A stretch of 64,000 nt of DNA from a virus. The stretch is taken from the IMG/VR virus record IMGVR_UViG_3300035661_000038, positions 1 to 64,000 of that record; one strand, 5' to 3'. The notes under the pieces were generated by a model. That model made no database searches, was not told the DNA's origin, and saw only the letters and a list, made by a program, of their open reading frames with translations. The position numbers and the translations under genes were made by a program. Below are positions 43,856 to 52,195 of this stretch, piece by piece (the first letter of the stretch is position 1; every line of letters begins with the position of its first letter).

Positions 43856-44149
43856 CTAGCGCGCCGCGCAGCGCACGTTCGGGCACGCGCGAATCGCCGC
43901 CACCGTCGTCGCGTCCGCGATGCACCGCGCATCGAACGCGAGCCGCGGATCCTTGCGACCGAGCACCGCTTCGCACGTATCCCCGCCCGGCGCAGGATCG
44001 CCCTCGGGACAGTCGTGGATGCGGAGGTTGAAGCACGCCAGCGCCTCAACCTCCGCATCCACCGCCGGCGTCACCGGACCTCGCGGCGTCGGGCGCGAGC
44101 AACACGCCCCGACCACCGCCACGACTCCAACCGCGAGCGCGCGGATCAC
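43856..44149 (-). CDS. Cys-rich lipoprotein
   Basis: 97 residues. The start MIRALAVGVVAVVGACCSRP has a short hydrophobic stretch and lipobox VGAC. The mature part holds six more cysteines (ALACFNLRIHDCPEG, GDTCEAVLG, ARCIADA, ACPNVRC). An outer-membrane spanin is one option given the lysis context, but the many cysteines are unusual for o-spanins. The start overlaps the upstream stop (ATGA). Confidence 0.65.
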   Translation of the reverse strand: MIRALAVGVVAVVGACCSRPTPRGPVTPAVDAEVEALACFNLRIHDCPEGDPAPGGDTCEAVLGRKDPRLAFDARCIADATTVAAIRACPNVRCAAR

Positions 44150-45066
44150 GCTGACACCTCCGGAATCACCGTCGCGGCGCTCTTGTCCTCCGCGATCTTG
44201 CGCTTCGGCGCCTCAGGCTTCGGCCCCACCGTCACCGCGTAGAGGTCACTCGTGCGCGGGTCGCAGAGCAGTGCCTTGCGGAACGTGAACCGCCCAAGCC
44301 CCTTGCCCCAGTCCTCCCACGGGCTGATGCCCTCGAAGACGATCTCTCCCGTCGCCGGATCGGTCTCGTACGCGAGGATGATGACCGCGTGGTTGCACGG
44401 CACGCGCGGATCAGGTTCGGGGCCGACGTCGCCCGAGCCGTCGTAGTTCTGGAACACGTTGCCCACCGCGATTGCGAACAGCACCGGGTAGCCTTGCGAG
44501 ATCGCGTGGCACACCTCGGTCACCCGGTGGTCACCGTCACTCGTGATCTCATAAACGCCGGTCAGACGAAACGCCGTCGCGTCCTTGACCGCCTGGAGAT
44601 CGGGCTCGTCGTTGATGTGATTGTCGAGCGCATCCGCGTCCGACGGCAGATCGGCTTCGAGGCACACACCCCATTCAGCCGCCGCAGCGAATCCATCACT
44701 CGGGCTGCACCCGTCGTCGGTGAGCGGCGTGTTCGCGTCGCCGCGTGCCCAGCATCGCGCGAAGTCGTAGCAGCCGCGCGCCGAGTGCTCAGGCGGGTTG
44801 TGCACACCCATCACCGCGAGGCGCGTGTCGATCGCACGCCACAACGCGAAGCCGACACAGCTCGATGTGGCGCGCTGACTCTTGAACGGCGGCGTCGCGG
44901 GCATCAGCGACCAGCTCAGGGGGAGTCGCACCGGCGCGCCGAGCAGATGCTTGGCACTCTGGTGCTTCGCCTTCTGCGCGGGCGTGTCGGGCTTGTACCC
45001 GAGGGCACGCGCGGGCGGCGGGATGATGGTCGTGGGCGCGGGCGGCGGATCGGTCGGTTCGCTCAT
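44146..45066 (-). CDS. Papain-like cysteine peptidase
   Basis: 306 residues. Q64 and C70 in FKSQRATSSCVGFALWRAID match the oxyanion glutamine and nucleophile of C1-family peptidases. H226 in PCNHAVIILAY matches the catalytic histidine, and the segment GISPWEDWGKGLGRF aligns with the NSWG..WG..G motif but has Ser where Asn is expected. The N-terminal 50 residues are Pro-rich. No signal peptide. It sits directly upstream of the lipoprotein and GH25 genes. Confidence 0.75.
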   Translation of the reverse strand: MSEPTDPPPAPTTIIPPPARALGYKPDTPAQKAKHQSAKHLLGAPVRLPLSWSLMPATPPFKSQRATSSCVGFALWRAIDTRLAVMGVHNPPEHSARGCYDFARCWARGDANTPLTDDGCSPSDGFAAAAEWGVCLEADLPSDADALDNHINDEPDLQAVKDATAFRLTGVYEITSDGDHRVTEVCHAISQGYPVLFAIAVGNVFQNYDGSGDVGPEPDPRVPCNHAVIILAYETDPATGEIVFEGISPWEDWGKGLGRFTFRKALLCDPRTSDLYAVTVGPKPEAPKRKIAEDKSAATVIPEVSA

Positions 45067-45099
45067 GCACCCGAGGCTATCGTGCGCGCATCGAGCACG

Positions 45100-45477
45100 T
45101 CACGACACCGCGCGCGTGATGTCTGAGGTCGGGTCGATCAAGATCGTGCCGCTGTCGATCGTCGACACCACCCCCGTCGCGTCCATCGCCTGCACGTCGT
45201 AGAGCAGCTTGGTCGGCGTGTCGGGGAAGAGCCGCGTCTTGCTCGCGGGCATCGTCACCGTCAGCGCGCCCAGGTTCACGTCGGTCACGACGATTCCACC
45301 CGAGCCGTCGCCTGTCTTCGCCGCGAACACCGCGTACTCGTCCGGGTCGCTCGCGAACCGCTTCACCGTGAACCAGAACGTCCACCCTGGCACCGGCATC
45401 ACCGCGCCCGTGATCGAGTCGCGCACGACGAGCTTGATGACCAACGTGTCGCCGCGCGTCATCGTCTGCACACTCAT
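45100..45477 (-). CDS. Small virion-like beta protein, 125 aa
   Basis: MSVQTMTRGDTLVIKLVVRD, with WTFWFTVKRFASDPDEYAVF and VTMPASKTRLFPDTPTKLLY. The D.l....rD..G....L.G.t..ft.k pattern is seen in small baseplate or fibre attachment domains of phages. ATG 45477 follows GAGGAG and overlaps the repeat-protein stop. Confidence 0.6.
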   Translation of the reverse strand: MSVQTMTRGDTLVIKLVVRDSITGAVMPVPGWTFWFTVKRFASDPDEYAVFAAKTGDGSGGIVVTDVNLGALTVTMPASKTRLFPDTPTKLLYDVQAMDATGVVSTIDSGTILIDPTSDITRAVS

Positions 45478-47063
45478 CTCGGATCTCCTCGAGGCTTGCT
45501 CGTCGAGACGACCACCGCGATCGGAGCCGTCGACTTCACCACCGTAGCAGCCGGATGGGACGCGACGCCTTCGAGGCACGGTTGGGCGATCGGAGCCGTC
45601 GACTTCACTACCGTAGCAGCCGGATGGGACGCGTTTGCGGGCGCGACGCCTTCAAGGCGCGATTGTGCGACGGCGACACCCACCGACGTTGACGTGATCG
45701 GGAAGAGCACCGCCCCGACGCCCCCGACACGCGCGAGCCCCGAGCTCGTACCAATGCCGATGAACGCAGCGATGCCAGCACCTCCGACCGTCGCCGCGCC
45801 CGAGCTCGTGCCAATGCCGATGTACGCAGCGATGCCGACGCCCCCGACCGACGCCGCGCCCGAGCTCGTACCCGTAGCGATTCGGATCTGGACAGCAATA
45901 CCCGAGACCGTGGCTGCGCCCGCGCTCGCGGCAGTTGCGAGTGCGGTCGCCGCACCCGTGCCCGCCACCGTAGCGGCCCCGCCGACAACTCCGATTCCGG
46001 TGAACCGACTAGCACCCGTTCCGGCGACGCTCGCCGCTCCTACGACCGCCCCGGTGCCTATCGCGAGCGCAACGCCGGTGCCCACTACCGTGCCCACGCC
46101 CACCGAGACGCCGAGCCCGGTGAAGGTCAACGAGCCCGTGCCCGCTACCGTGCCCGCACCCGACGAGACACCGAACCCGGCGAAGGTCGACGAGCCCGTG
46201 CCCGCTACCGTGCCCGCACCCGACGAGACACCGGTACCTATCGCGAGCGCAACGCTCGTGCCTGCTACCGACGCCGTACCCGACGAGACACCGGTACCTA
46301 TCGCGAGCGCAACGCTCGTGCCTGCTACCGACGCCGTGCCCGACGAGACACCGAACCCGGCGAAGGTCGACGAGCCCGTGCCAATGACGCTCGCCGCGCC
46401 TGTCACCGCGCCCGTAGCCGTCCAGGTGGCGGCCCCGACGCCAGAGACCAACGCGCTACTCGACGCTGCGCCCGTAGCCGTCCAAGTAGCCGCGCCGACG
46501 CCGGTGACCGCGGCGGCACCCAAACTCGAACCTGTCGCGATCGCGAGCGGCGCGCCGACGCCGGTAACCGCGGCAGCACCCGAGCTCGAACCCATCACGG
46601 TCGCGAGCGGTGCACCCGTACCCGAGACCGCGGCAGCACCCGAGCTCGAACCTGTCGCGATCGCGTTCGCGACGCCGGTGCCCGAGACCGCAGCGACACC
46701 TGAACTCGAACCTGTCGCGATCGCGAGCGGCGCGCCGATGCCCGAAACCGCAACGGCACCCGAGCTCGAACCTGTCGCGATCGCGATCGCGACGCCGGTG
46801 CCCGCGACGCTCGCCGCACCAACACTCGCGCCAGTGCCGATCACAAGCGCAACGCCGGTGCCCGAAACCGCGACCGCACCCGAGCTCGAACCTGTCGCGA
46901 TCGCGATCGGCGCGCCGATGCCCGAGACGCTCGCCGCACCGACGCTCGCGCCAGTGCCGATCACAAGCGCAACGCCGGTGCCCGCGACGCTCGCCGCACC
47001 GACGCTCGCGCCGGTGCTAGTAACGACGCTCGCGCCGCTGAGCAGTGCGAGCAGAAGAGACAT
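45474..47063 (-). CDS. 20-residue tandem repeat protein, fibre-like
   Basis: 529 residues, composed of about 22 repeats of 20 residues, such as GTGASVGAASVAGTGVALVI and 60 bases each. The Gly and small residues recur at fixed places, which suggests a beta-solenoid or triple-helical fibre. A 48-base segment near the C-terminus is duplicated (45517-45564 and 45586-45633). It lies in the adhesin-like gene set before the lysis module. It may vary in length by recombination. Confidence 0.75.
   Translation of the reverse strand: MSLLLALLSGASVVTSTGASVGAASVAGTGVALVIGTGASVGAASVSGIGAPIAIATGSSSGAVAVSGTGVALVIGTGASVGAASVAGTGVAIAIATGSSSGAVAVSGIGAPLAIATGSSSGVAAVSGTGVANAIATGSSSGAAAVSGTGAPLATVMGSSSGAAAVTGVGAPLAIATGSSLGAAAVTGVGAATWTATGAASSSALVSGVGAATWTATGAVTGAASVIGTGSSTFAGFGVSSGTASVAGTSVALAIGTGVSSGTASVAGTSVALAIGTGVSSGAGTVAGTGSSTFAGFGVSSGAGTVAGTGSLTFTGLGVSVGVGTVVGTGVALAIGTGAVVGAASVAGTGASRFTGIGVVGGAATVAGTGAATALATAASAGAATVSGIAVQIRIATGTSSGAASVGGVGIAAYIGIGTSSGAATVGGAGIAAFIGIGTSSGLARVGGVGAVLFPITSTSVGVAVAQSRLEGVAPANASHPAATVVKSTAPIAQPCLEGVASHPAATVVKSTAPIAVVVSTSKPRGDPR
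45700..47040. repeat. 60-bp tandem repeat array inside a coding sequence
   Basis: About 22 imperfect 60-base units, visible as repeated blocks such as CCCGCTACCGTGCCCGCACC on the plus strand. Some neighbouring units are almost identical (46201-46320), which suggests recent duplication. Confidence 0.85.
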
Positions 47064-47071
47064 CGATCAGC

Positions 47072-48511
47072 TCACTCCCAGTAGCCGGTGAACGAAACCA
47101 AGAACGTAATGACGCCCGAGCTCGTGGCAGTACCGAGGTTCTTGAGCACCGTCTGGATGAACTCGCCGGGCTGCACAACGATCGGCGCCGCCGAAAAGTC
47201 CGCGATCACCGATCGATCGTCACGAACGCCAACCGCGGCAGAGGCCGCGAACACCTGAATCCCAAGCGGCACACGACGCGGCGCCTTCGTCGTCACGGTC
47301 TCCGTGGTTGCGAGCGAAACAGCGGTGTGCCCGAATGCAAGCGACCACGCGGCGATGACGGGGCCGCCCGCAAGCACCGTGGTCACCGCGCCTTCGATCT
47401 TGACCCCGGTGATGTAGAGCGACTTGCCGGGGATGGTCGCGGTGCCTGCGGGCACCTGGTAGCTGCTGATGATCCCATCGGTGCCGGCCGCGAGCGTCGG
47501 CTGAAGCGAAAACTGCCCGCCGAGTCCCGAGCCAAGCGCGGCGGTCGTGTTCGACGCCGCTGCACCAGTACCCGCGGCAAGGTTGTTCGTGTAGAGCGCC
47601 GTCGAGCCCATCGTGCCGCCCGTCGGCCCCTGGCAGCTCATGTCGCCGCAGCCGACCGCCTGGTGACCCCACGGCTTGTTCGTCGCGATGTCGCCAAGCG
47701 ACACGTCGACGAGCCCGACCTTCATCACCTGCGCCGCGCTCGTGGCGCCCGTGTTGTACGTACGCAGCAAGATCGGCAACGACTGCACCGCCATCACAGC
47801 ACCAGCCGCGGCCACTCGCGGGACGATGCCGACGAGCACGTTATCGATCCAGAACGTCACGTCGTCATCGCTAATCCCGACGATAAAGTGCCGGGTAGTA
47901 TTGGTCCCGACGAGAGACGCCGCCGAGAGCGCGGGCGTCACCTGCTCGACGCCCGCCGAGTCGATGTAGACGCCCTTGAACGAGCCATCGGCGAAGTAGC
48001 GGAAAAACGCACCTGCCGTCGGTGCAGTCGTGCCGGTGGCGATGCCGAAACCCCACTCACTCACGTTGTTCGCTTGTGGGAGCTGGGCGAACTGCAACGT
48101 GCACTCGAACCACAGCACGCTCGTGCCCTTGAAGGTGAAGCTGCGATAACTCGACACGCGCGCGACGGCGCCAGACGCGGTAGACGCGCCTGCGTTCAAC
48201 GTGAGCAGCCCACCCGCCACGGTGACGGTCGCGGTCGTGGCGGGAGCCGTCCAGATCGCCGAATTCAGCGCCGTGCCGGGAAAAAGCTCTGTGAAGAGCA
48301 CCGTGTCGATGCTCACGCGAAGGCGGAAGTCCTTCGAGGCTTCGAGTGCGCGCACGAGGCGCGTGGCCGTGGCGGTGCCGGCATCGACCTCGGATGCGAG
48401 CGACGCAAACCCCGACTTGGTCTCATCCGAGTTGAGCGCGATCTCCAACTCGTGATTCGCGTTGACTTCGGCGACGACGCCCCCGAGCCCCTGAATCGGA
48501 AGTCCAGCCAT
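47072..48511 (-). CDS. Virion protein with a concanavalin-like region
   Basis: 479 residues. After a helical start, residues about 75-270 (ELFPGTALNSAIWTAPATTA, VLWFECTLQFAQLPQANNVS, FIVGISDDDVTFWIDNVLVG) show a lectin-like jelly-roll pattern. The C-terminal 200 (HQAVGCGDMSCQGPTGGTMG... to FLVSFTGYWE) is another beta domain. Likely a decoration or adhesin protein; exact role unknown. Confidence 0.65.
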   Translation of the reverse strand: MAGLPIQGLGGVVAEVNANHELEIALNSDETKSGFASLASEVDAGTATATRLVRALEASKDFRLRVSIDTVLFTELFPGTALNSAIWTAPATTATVTVAGGLLTLNAGASTASGAVARVSSYRSFTFKGTSVLWFECTLQFAQLPQANNVSEWGFGIATGTTAPTAGAFFRYFADGSFKGVYIDSAGVEQVTPALSAASLVGTNTTRHFIVGISDDDVTFWIDNVLVGIVPRVAAAGAVMAVQSLPILLRTYNTGATSAAQVMKVGLVDVSLGDIATNKPWGHQAVGCGDMSCQGPTGGTMGSTALYTNNLAAGTGAAASNTTAALGSGLGGQFSLQPTLAAGTDGIISSYQVPAGTATIPGKSLYITGVKIEGAVTTVLAGGPVIAAWSLAFGHTAVSLATTETVTTKAPRRVPLGIQVFAASAAVGVRDDRSVIADFSAAPIVVQPGEFIQTVLKNLGTATSSGVITFLVSFTGYWE

Positions 48512-48790
48512 TCAGTTCCACACCCACCGGACAGTCCACTGCCCAGTGAGGCTCCAATCGGAAGTTGCGTAGATGGTGAAACCCGTGCCCGCGACGATTT
48601 GCCCGACGCGCACGATGATGGGCACGATGCGGTGCTCCACCTCGTTGTGATCGGCGGAAGTCTCTGCCATGAGCCACGCCTCCGCGACGGAGCTAGCCGA
48701 GATGCCCGCCTGGCCCGTGACCACAACCGAAGCCACGGGACTACCCGGCGCAGCGCCGAAGTCGAGCGTCGCAGTGCCAGTAGCACCCAT
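48512..48790 (-). CDS. Small virion-like protein, 92 aa
   Basis: MGATGTATLDFGAAPGSPVA, beta-rich, ending TGQWTVRWVWN. Short proteins with the FG..PGS..A.V.VTGQ..I pattern and a W-rich end are common in phage fibre gene sets. Start and stop abut the neighbours almost without spacing. Confidence 0.6.
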   Translation of the reverse strand: MGATGTATLDFGAAPGSPVASVVVTGQAGISASSVAEAWLMAETSADHNEVEHRIVPIIVRVGQIVAGTGFTIYATSDWSLTGQWTVRWVWN

Positions 48791-48791
48791 G

Positions 48792-49229
48792 TCAGGTCTC
48801 CGTCACCGACGACGCGGCTGCGATCTGCGGCGTGACGCCGTTCGTGATCACGATGTTCGGAGTCAGCGTGCCTGAGTAGAGGATCTCACCCGCACCGCTC
48901 GCGAGCGAGCCGATCGAAAAGTGCGTCGCCGTCACGGAACCACCCGTGCACGCGGCGAACGTCACCGCCGAGACGAAGGTCACGACGTTGGACGCGACGT
49001 TGAAGCCGGCCGCCGAGCGCGCAACCGCGACGCGCGCGTAGCCACCGGCATACGCGACTTCGTTGGTCGACTGGTCGCCAGCGCTCGGGTCGGCCGTGTG
49101 CAACGCCACGTAGAGCGAGCCCGCCGTGCTCGATGGCTGTAGCCCGCCCGCGTTGCCAATATTCGCGATCGCCGTGTTCTGAAAAATCAGCTTGAGCAAG
49201 TCGTTGTCGAACGTCGTTCCCTTCGGCAT
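48792..49229 (-). CDS. Virion-like protein, 145 aa
   Basis: ATG 49229 gives MPKGTTFDNDLLKLIFQNTA. The pattern LYVALHTADPSAGDQSTNEV and AYAGGYARVAVARSAAGFNV is typical of a family of phage fibre-associated proteins. It is first in the 49.2-45.1 kb set. Particle location is inferred. Confidence 0.65.
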   Translation of the reverse strand: MPKGTTFDNDLLKLIFQNTAIANIGNAGGLQPSSTAGSLYVALHTADPSAGDQSTNEVAYAGGYARVAVARSAAGFNVASNVVTFVSAVTFAACTGGSVTATHFSIGSLASGAGEILYSGTLTPNIVITNGVTPQIAAASSVTET

Positions 49230-49318
49230 GTCCACGAGGCTACGCGGGCCACCGCACGACACAAGCGCTTAGCCCCGAGGCACCAGAAGGGATTCTGGCA
49301 ACGCCATGATTCGCCGAG

Positions 49319-49702
49319 CTATCTGCGTGGGAGCATCCCGCGCAGCTCCTCGGGCGTGCCGCGCTCCAATCGCTTCGAAAGCGGCGCGAGCTCCCCCACA
49401 CGCGGGCCGCGCGCTGAGATCGACTTCGACGTCTCGAGCTCGGGCATCGGGTACGCGATCGGCTCCTTGTCGGCGAGCATAAGCAGCGCCACCTCCGCGC
49501 GCGTCGCGTTGCGCGTCGCGGTCGCGAGCTTCTTGCGCGCAAGCTCGCGCGCCGGCGACTGCTGCGGGCTCTTCTCGTAGCGGCGCCGCGCCTTGCGCAG
49601 CTTCGCCGACCACACCTGGTACGCGCGGATCGCCTCCGCGAGCTCGCGTGAGATCACCGCGAACGAATCCGCCTCCACCGTCGCGCCCACGAGCCCCTTC
49701 AC
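49319..49702 (-). CDS. Hypothetical protein, 127 aa, GTG start
   Basis: VKGLVGATVEADSFAVISRE from GTG 49702, which overlaps the upstream stop as GTGA with a GGGGGG ribosome site before it. A basic helical protein (WSAKLRKARRRYEKSPQQSP). The longer open frame upstream is a shadow of the coupled gene. Not recognised. Confidence 0.55.
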   Translation of the reverse strand: MKGLVGATVEADSFAVISRELAEAIRAYQVWSAKLRKARRRYEKSPQQSPARELARKKLATATRNATRAEVALLMLADKEPIAYPMPELETSKSISARGPRVGELAPLSKRLERGTPEELRGMLPRR

Positions 49703-50058
49703 GCCGCACCCCCCGGTGCACTCATCCCCAACCGCGCGTCCCGCGTCGCCGCATCGCGCACGACCATCCGCGCCGCCTCGACGAGCAGCGCGTTCCAGCC
49801 CTTCGGGTCCTGAGCGCTGCGCGCGAGCGCGATCGCGTCGACGTAGACACGCGCCTCGATGGTGAACGTCTGCCCCTTCGGGTCGGGCGTGAACTCGATC
49901 GCGAGGTCGAGCGGGCTCTGCTGCGTCTTCGGGTCCTCGTGCCAGAGCGACCACGCGATCGTCATCGTCTCACCCGAGAGCAACCCGTGCGTCTTCGGCT
50001 CTTTGACTGCCGCGCGCACCCCACGATCGATCTCCAACGACGTTCCGATCTTCTTCAC
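49699..50058 (-). CDS. Hypothetical protein, 119 aa
   Basis: MKKIGTSLEIDRGVRAAVKE, beta strand then helix (TMTIAWSLWHEDPKTQQSPL, KGQTFTIEARVYVDAIALAR). It overlaps both neighbours by four bases. Not recognised. Confidence 0.6.
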   Translation of the reverse strand: MKKIGTSLEIDRGVRAAVKEPKTHGLLSGETMTIAWSLWHEDPKTQQSPLDLAIEFTPDPKGQTFTIEARVYVDAIALARSAQDPKGWNALLVEAARMVVRDAATRDARLGMSAPGGAA

Positions 50059-50390
50059 GGCAACCTCCGCGGCGGCTTGAGCACCTTAGGTCCTAACCGC
50101 CAATCCTCGGTCAGTGCAAACGACCCCATAGCGAACCGCCGCTCTGCGTAGTTCTCCACCGGCCCGATATCGCCCGTCTTGCCGAGCCGCGCGAGCACCC
50201 CCTCCACCCATTGGCGCTGTCCCGCGGTGAGCACGCGACCGAGTACAATGCGGCCACGGTGATGGTTAAGAGTGTTGATCTCGGCGGCATCGAGACGATC
50301 GGGATCGTCCAGCGCCAGATCGATCATCGCCCCGTCTCGCCGCCGCTGAGCGGCGGCGAGTTGCTCATCTGAAAGTCCAATGCGGCTCAT
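50055..50390 (-). CDS. Hypothetical protein, 111 aa
   Basis: ATG 50390 gives MSRIGLSDEQLAAAQRRRDG, then NTLNHHRGRIVLGRVLTAGQ. A helical protein with an HHRG segment. Not recognised. It follows the palindrome at 50490 and heads a small gene group. Confidence 0.6.
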   Translation of the reverse strand: MSRIGLSDEQLAAAQRRRDGAMIDLALDDPDRLDAAEINTLNHHRGRIVLGRVLTAGQRQWVEGVLARLGKTGDIGPVENYAERRFAMGSFALTEDWRLGPKVLKPPRRLP

Positions 50391-50489
50391 GTCGGTCAAG
50401 CCTAGATGCCGCGCCCGCGCCGCGCACAAATCGATCAATCGACCCGGCCGCCGTCGACCCACTCTGCGCACACGTCGCCAACGAGGTAC

Positions 50490-50511
50490 GACCAAAAGGT
50501 GCCTTTTGGTC
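50490..50511. repeat. Dispersed 22-bp palindrome, copy 9
   Basis: Core GACCAAAA-GGTGCC-TTTTGGTC, same centre as copy 7. It lies one base beyond the stop of the ParB-like gene. Confidence 0.9.
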
Positions 50512-50512
50512 G

Positions 50513-50929
50513 TCAGCGCAGGTGTGCCCACCGTGCGAGCCCGCTTACCCCGTCGAGGTCGACGACACGCGCCGGCGCCGTCGTCTCACCGCGTTGGACG
50601 GCAGCCGCGAGGCGATGATGCCCGTCAAAGATCCGCAACTCCCCGTCCCGCCGAAACACCGTTGGTAGGTCCACGAGCATCCCCCGCGCGTTGCGCTTGC
50701 CCTTAGCGACGTCGGGGGGGTCCTTCGCGAACCGCGCGACTTCCGCCGGGTCGACGGTCGGCTGAGTCGCAACGAGCTCCGAGAGCGTCACACGCTCGAC
50801 CGGCGCGCGCTCGACGAGCTTGTCGAACGCCGCCGTCGGCACCGAGAGGCGCGGGCGCGCGTCACGTACCGGCCACGGCACCGGCACGCCGTCGCCGCGG
50901 CGCATGTCGGGCTTCCTCTCGCCGGGCAT
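50513..50929 (-). CDS. ParB-like nuclease-domain protein
   Basis: 138 residues from ATG 50929. VERVTLSELVATQPTVDPAE followed by LPTVFRRDGELRIFDGHHRL fits the ParB/Srx N-terminal domain (P-x-V....G....DG.HR). Stand-alone ParB-like proteins of phages are often NTP-binding or nucleic-acid modification factors rather than partition proteins. No further HTH domain is present. Confidence 0.7.
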   Translation of the reverse strand: MPGERKPDMRRGDGVPVPWPVRDARPRLSVPTAAFDKLVERAPVERVTLSELVATQPTVDPAEVARFAKDPPDVAKGKRNARGMLVDLPTVFRRDGELRIFDGHHRLAAAVQRGETTAPARVVDLDGVSGLARWAHLR

Positions 50930-50990
50930 GCACGCGAGCTTACACCGAGCGGCACGCGCACGAGGCACCCCGAGAAGCGCCGAAAACGAC

Positions 50991-51022
50991 TCGACCCCGG
51001 CCCATGGTCGGACCGGGGTCGA
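50991..51022 (-). terminator. 10-bp hairpin with a T-run
   Basis: TCGACCCCGG (50991-51000) pairs with 51013-51022. On the minus strand it is followed closely by GTTTTC, so it resembles an intrinsic terminator after the gene ending at 51042 or 51085. Confidence 0.65.
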
Positions 51023-51041
51023 AAACGCGCGAGCGAGGCGC

Positions 51042-51098
51042 CTAGCGGCTCTGCACCGTCCAGTTGGTCACATCACACCAATCATCACGCGTGCGCAT
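51042..51098 (-). CDS. Possible 18-residue peptide
   Basis: ATG 51098 lies inside the end of the upstream gene and reads MRTRDDWCDVTNWTVQSR before TAG. The overlapping start resembles other coupled genes here, but the size makes it doubtful. Confidence 0.25.
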   Translation of the reverse strand: MRTRDDWCDVTNWTVQSR

Positions 51099-51942
51099 AG
51101 CCATCGGCCTTGACGTAATCGGCGATCGCCACGAACGCATCCGCGTCCGCCTCGAACACCCGCTGAGCGAGGCTCGTGAAGATGGTCCGCTTCACCGCGA
51201 GCCCCGACGCGCACACCAGCTTGTGCTTCGCGAGCGCGTACCCGAGCTCGATGTACGCGCCGCGCGAGGCCGTCACCGGCGCAAGGAACCACACGATGTC
51301 CGCGCGATCGATGCCGTCAGTGAGGTCGTTCGTCGCGCGGTGCACGCGCTCCTCGTCGGTGAGCATCGCGTCGCCGCCCTTGGCGATGCTCGCTTCGATG
51401 CCGTCGGTCCAGTCCACGGTGATCTCCACGCCGATGTCACGGAGCGCTTTGAGCCAGGCGCGCACCCGCACGAGCTCCAGCCCCGACCCCGCGACGTAGA
51501 CCCGAAGCGCTCGCTCGCTCATCGGCCGACCATAGCGCACTGCGCGCCCCCCGAACGCCGTCCAAGAAGAATCGTCGACCCGTCGCGCACCCTCACGCGC
51601 GATGGTTTCCGCCGTGCCCAGGTCCGTGGCCTTCCTCGCTGCGCCGCGGATGCGCTCGGCGCGCTTCGCAATCTTCTTCCTGAGCTCCGCAACGTCATTG
51701 CGGACAACGTGGCCCTCGTGATCCACCTTCAACCCGCACGGGCACGCGTCCGCGAACCGTCGATAAAGCTCGTCGAAGCGCCGCGCCTCATCCTCGCGCC
51801 GCTCCTTCGCGCGCTTCCTCGCGGCCTTGGACCGCGCTTTGAGCCGAGCGACGACACGGCGCCCGGCATCGCGCTCAGCGCGCGCCTCTTCGAGCTCCTC
51901 GCGCAACCGCGCGATCACGTCCTCGGGGTCGCGCGCCGTCAC
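51085..51942 (-). CDS. Coiled coil fused to a deoxyribosyltransferase-like domain
   Basis: 285 residues from GTG 51942 (GGAGG upstream, GTGA overlap). The first 140 residues are a basic coiled coil with a short Cys pair (ADACPCGLK). From MSERALRVYVAGSG the rest matches nucleoside 2-deoxyribosyltransferase-like folds: start VYVAGSG and ADIVWFLAP...SRGAYIELGYALA with the catalytic-type glutamate. It may salvage or modify nucleotides. The fusion is unusual. Confidence 0.65.
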   Translation of the reverse strand: MTARDPEDVIARLREELEEARAERDAGRRVVARLKARSKAARKRAKERREDEARRFDELYRRFADACPCGLKVDHEGHVVRNDVAELRKKIAKRAERIRGAARKATDLGTAETIAREGARRVDDSSWTAFGGRAVRYGRPMSERALRVYVAGSGLELVRVRAWLKALRDIGVEITVDWTDGIEASIAKGGDAMLTDEERVHRATNDLTDGIDRADIVWFLAPVTASRGAYIELGYALAKHKLVCASGLAVKRTIFTSLAQRVFEADADAFVAIADYVKADGYAHA

Positions 51943-52124
51943 GGCACCTCCACGACGCGCCACGCGCCTTCCAGGGCAACGATGAGCGCGGCCTGCTCGG
52001 CGTTCTCTCGCGTGGGGAACCGCGCGGCGTCCGCGCGCCGGCCCCAAAGATGGAGCGCGCTCCCGCACGCGTACTCGACGAGGCGCGGTTCACACGGGTC
52101 GTTCCGTTCGATCACGAAGGCCAT
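51939..52124 (-). CDS. Small hypothetical protein, 61 aa
   Basis: ATG 52124 follows GGAGG and gives MAFVIERNDPCEPRLVEYAC. A beta-alpha-like small protein ending GAWRVVEVP. Coupled to the next gene by GTGA. Not recognised. Confidence 0.65.
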   Translation of the reverse strand: MAFVIERNDPCEPRLVEYACGSALHLWGRRADAARFPTRENAEQAALIVALEGAWRVVEVP

Positions 52125-52195
52125 CAGCGCACCTCCGGGACAAACGCGAGGCGCTGCGGACGAGGAGCGGGCGAGGGGATGGGCGCTCGGGGCAT
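52124..52195 (-). CDS. Possible 23-residue peptide
   Basis: MPRAPIPSPAPRPQRLAFVP ending EVR. Its stop overlaps the next ATG (TGATG). Pro-rich, weak ribosome site. A short leader peptide or chance frame. Confidence 0.3.
   Translation of the reverse strand: MPRAPIPSPAPRPQRLAFVPEVR

Noticed and set aside
45700-47040. Possible CRISPR array
   Set aside because: Repeats are contiguous 60-bp coding units without unique spacers.
45496-47091. A 531-codon plus-strand open frame through the repeat gene
   Set aside because: The 60-bp repeats keep several frames open. The minus frame has coupled starts and stops with its neighbours, the plus frame does not.
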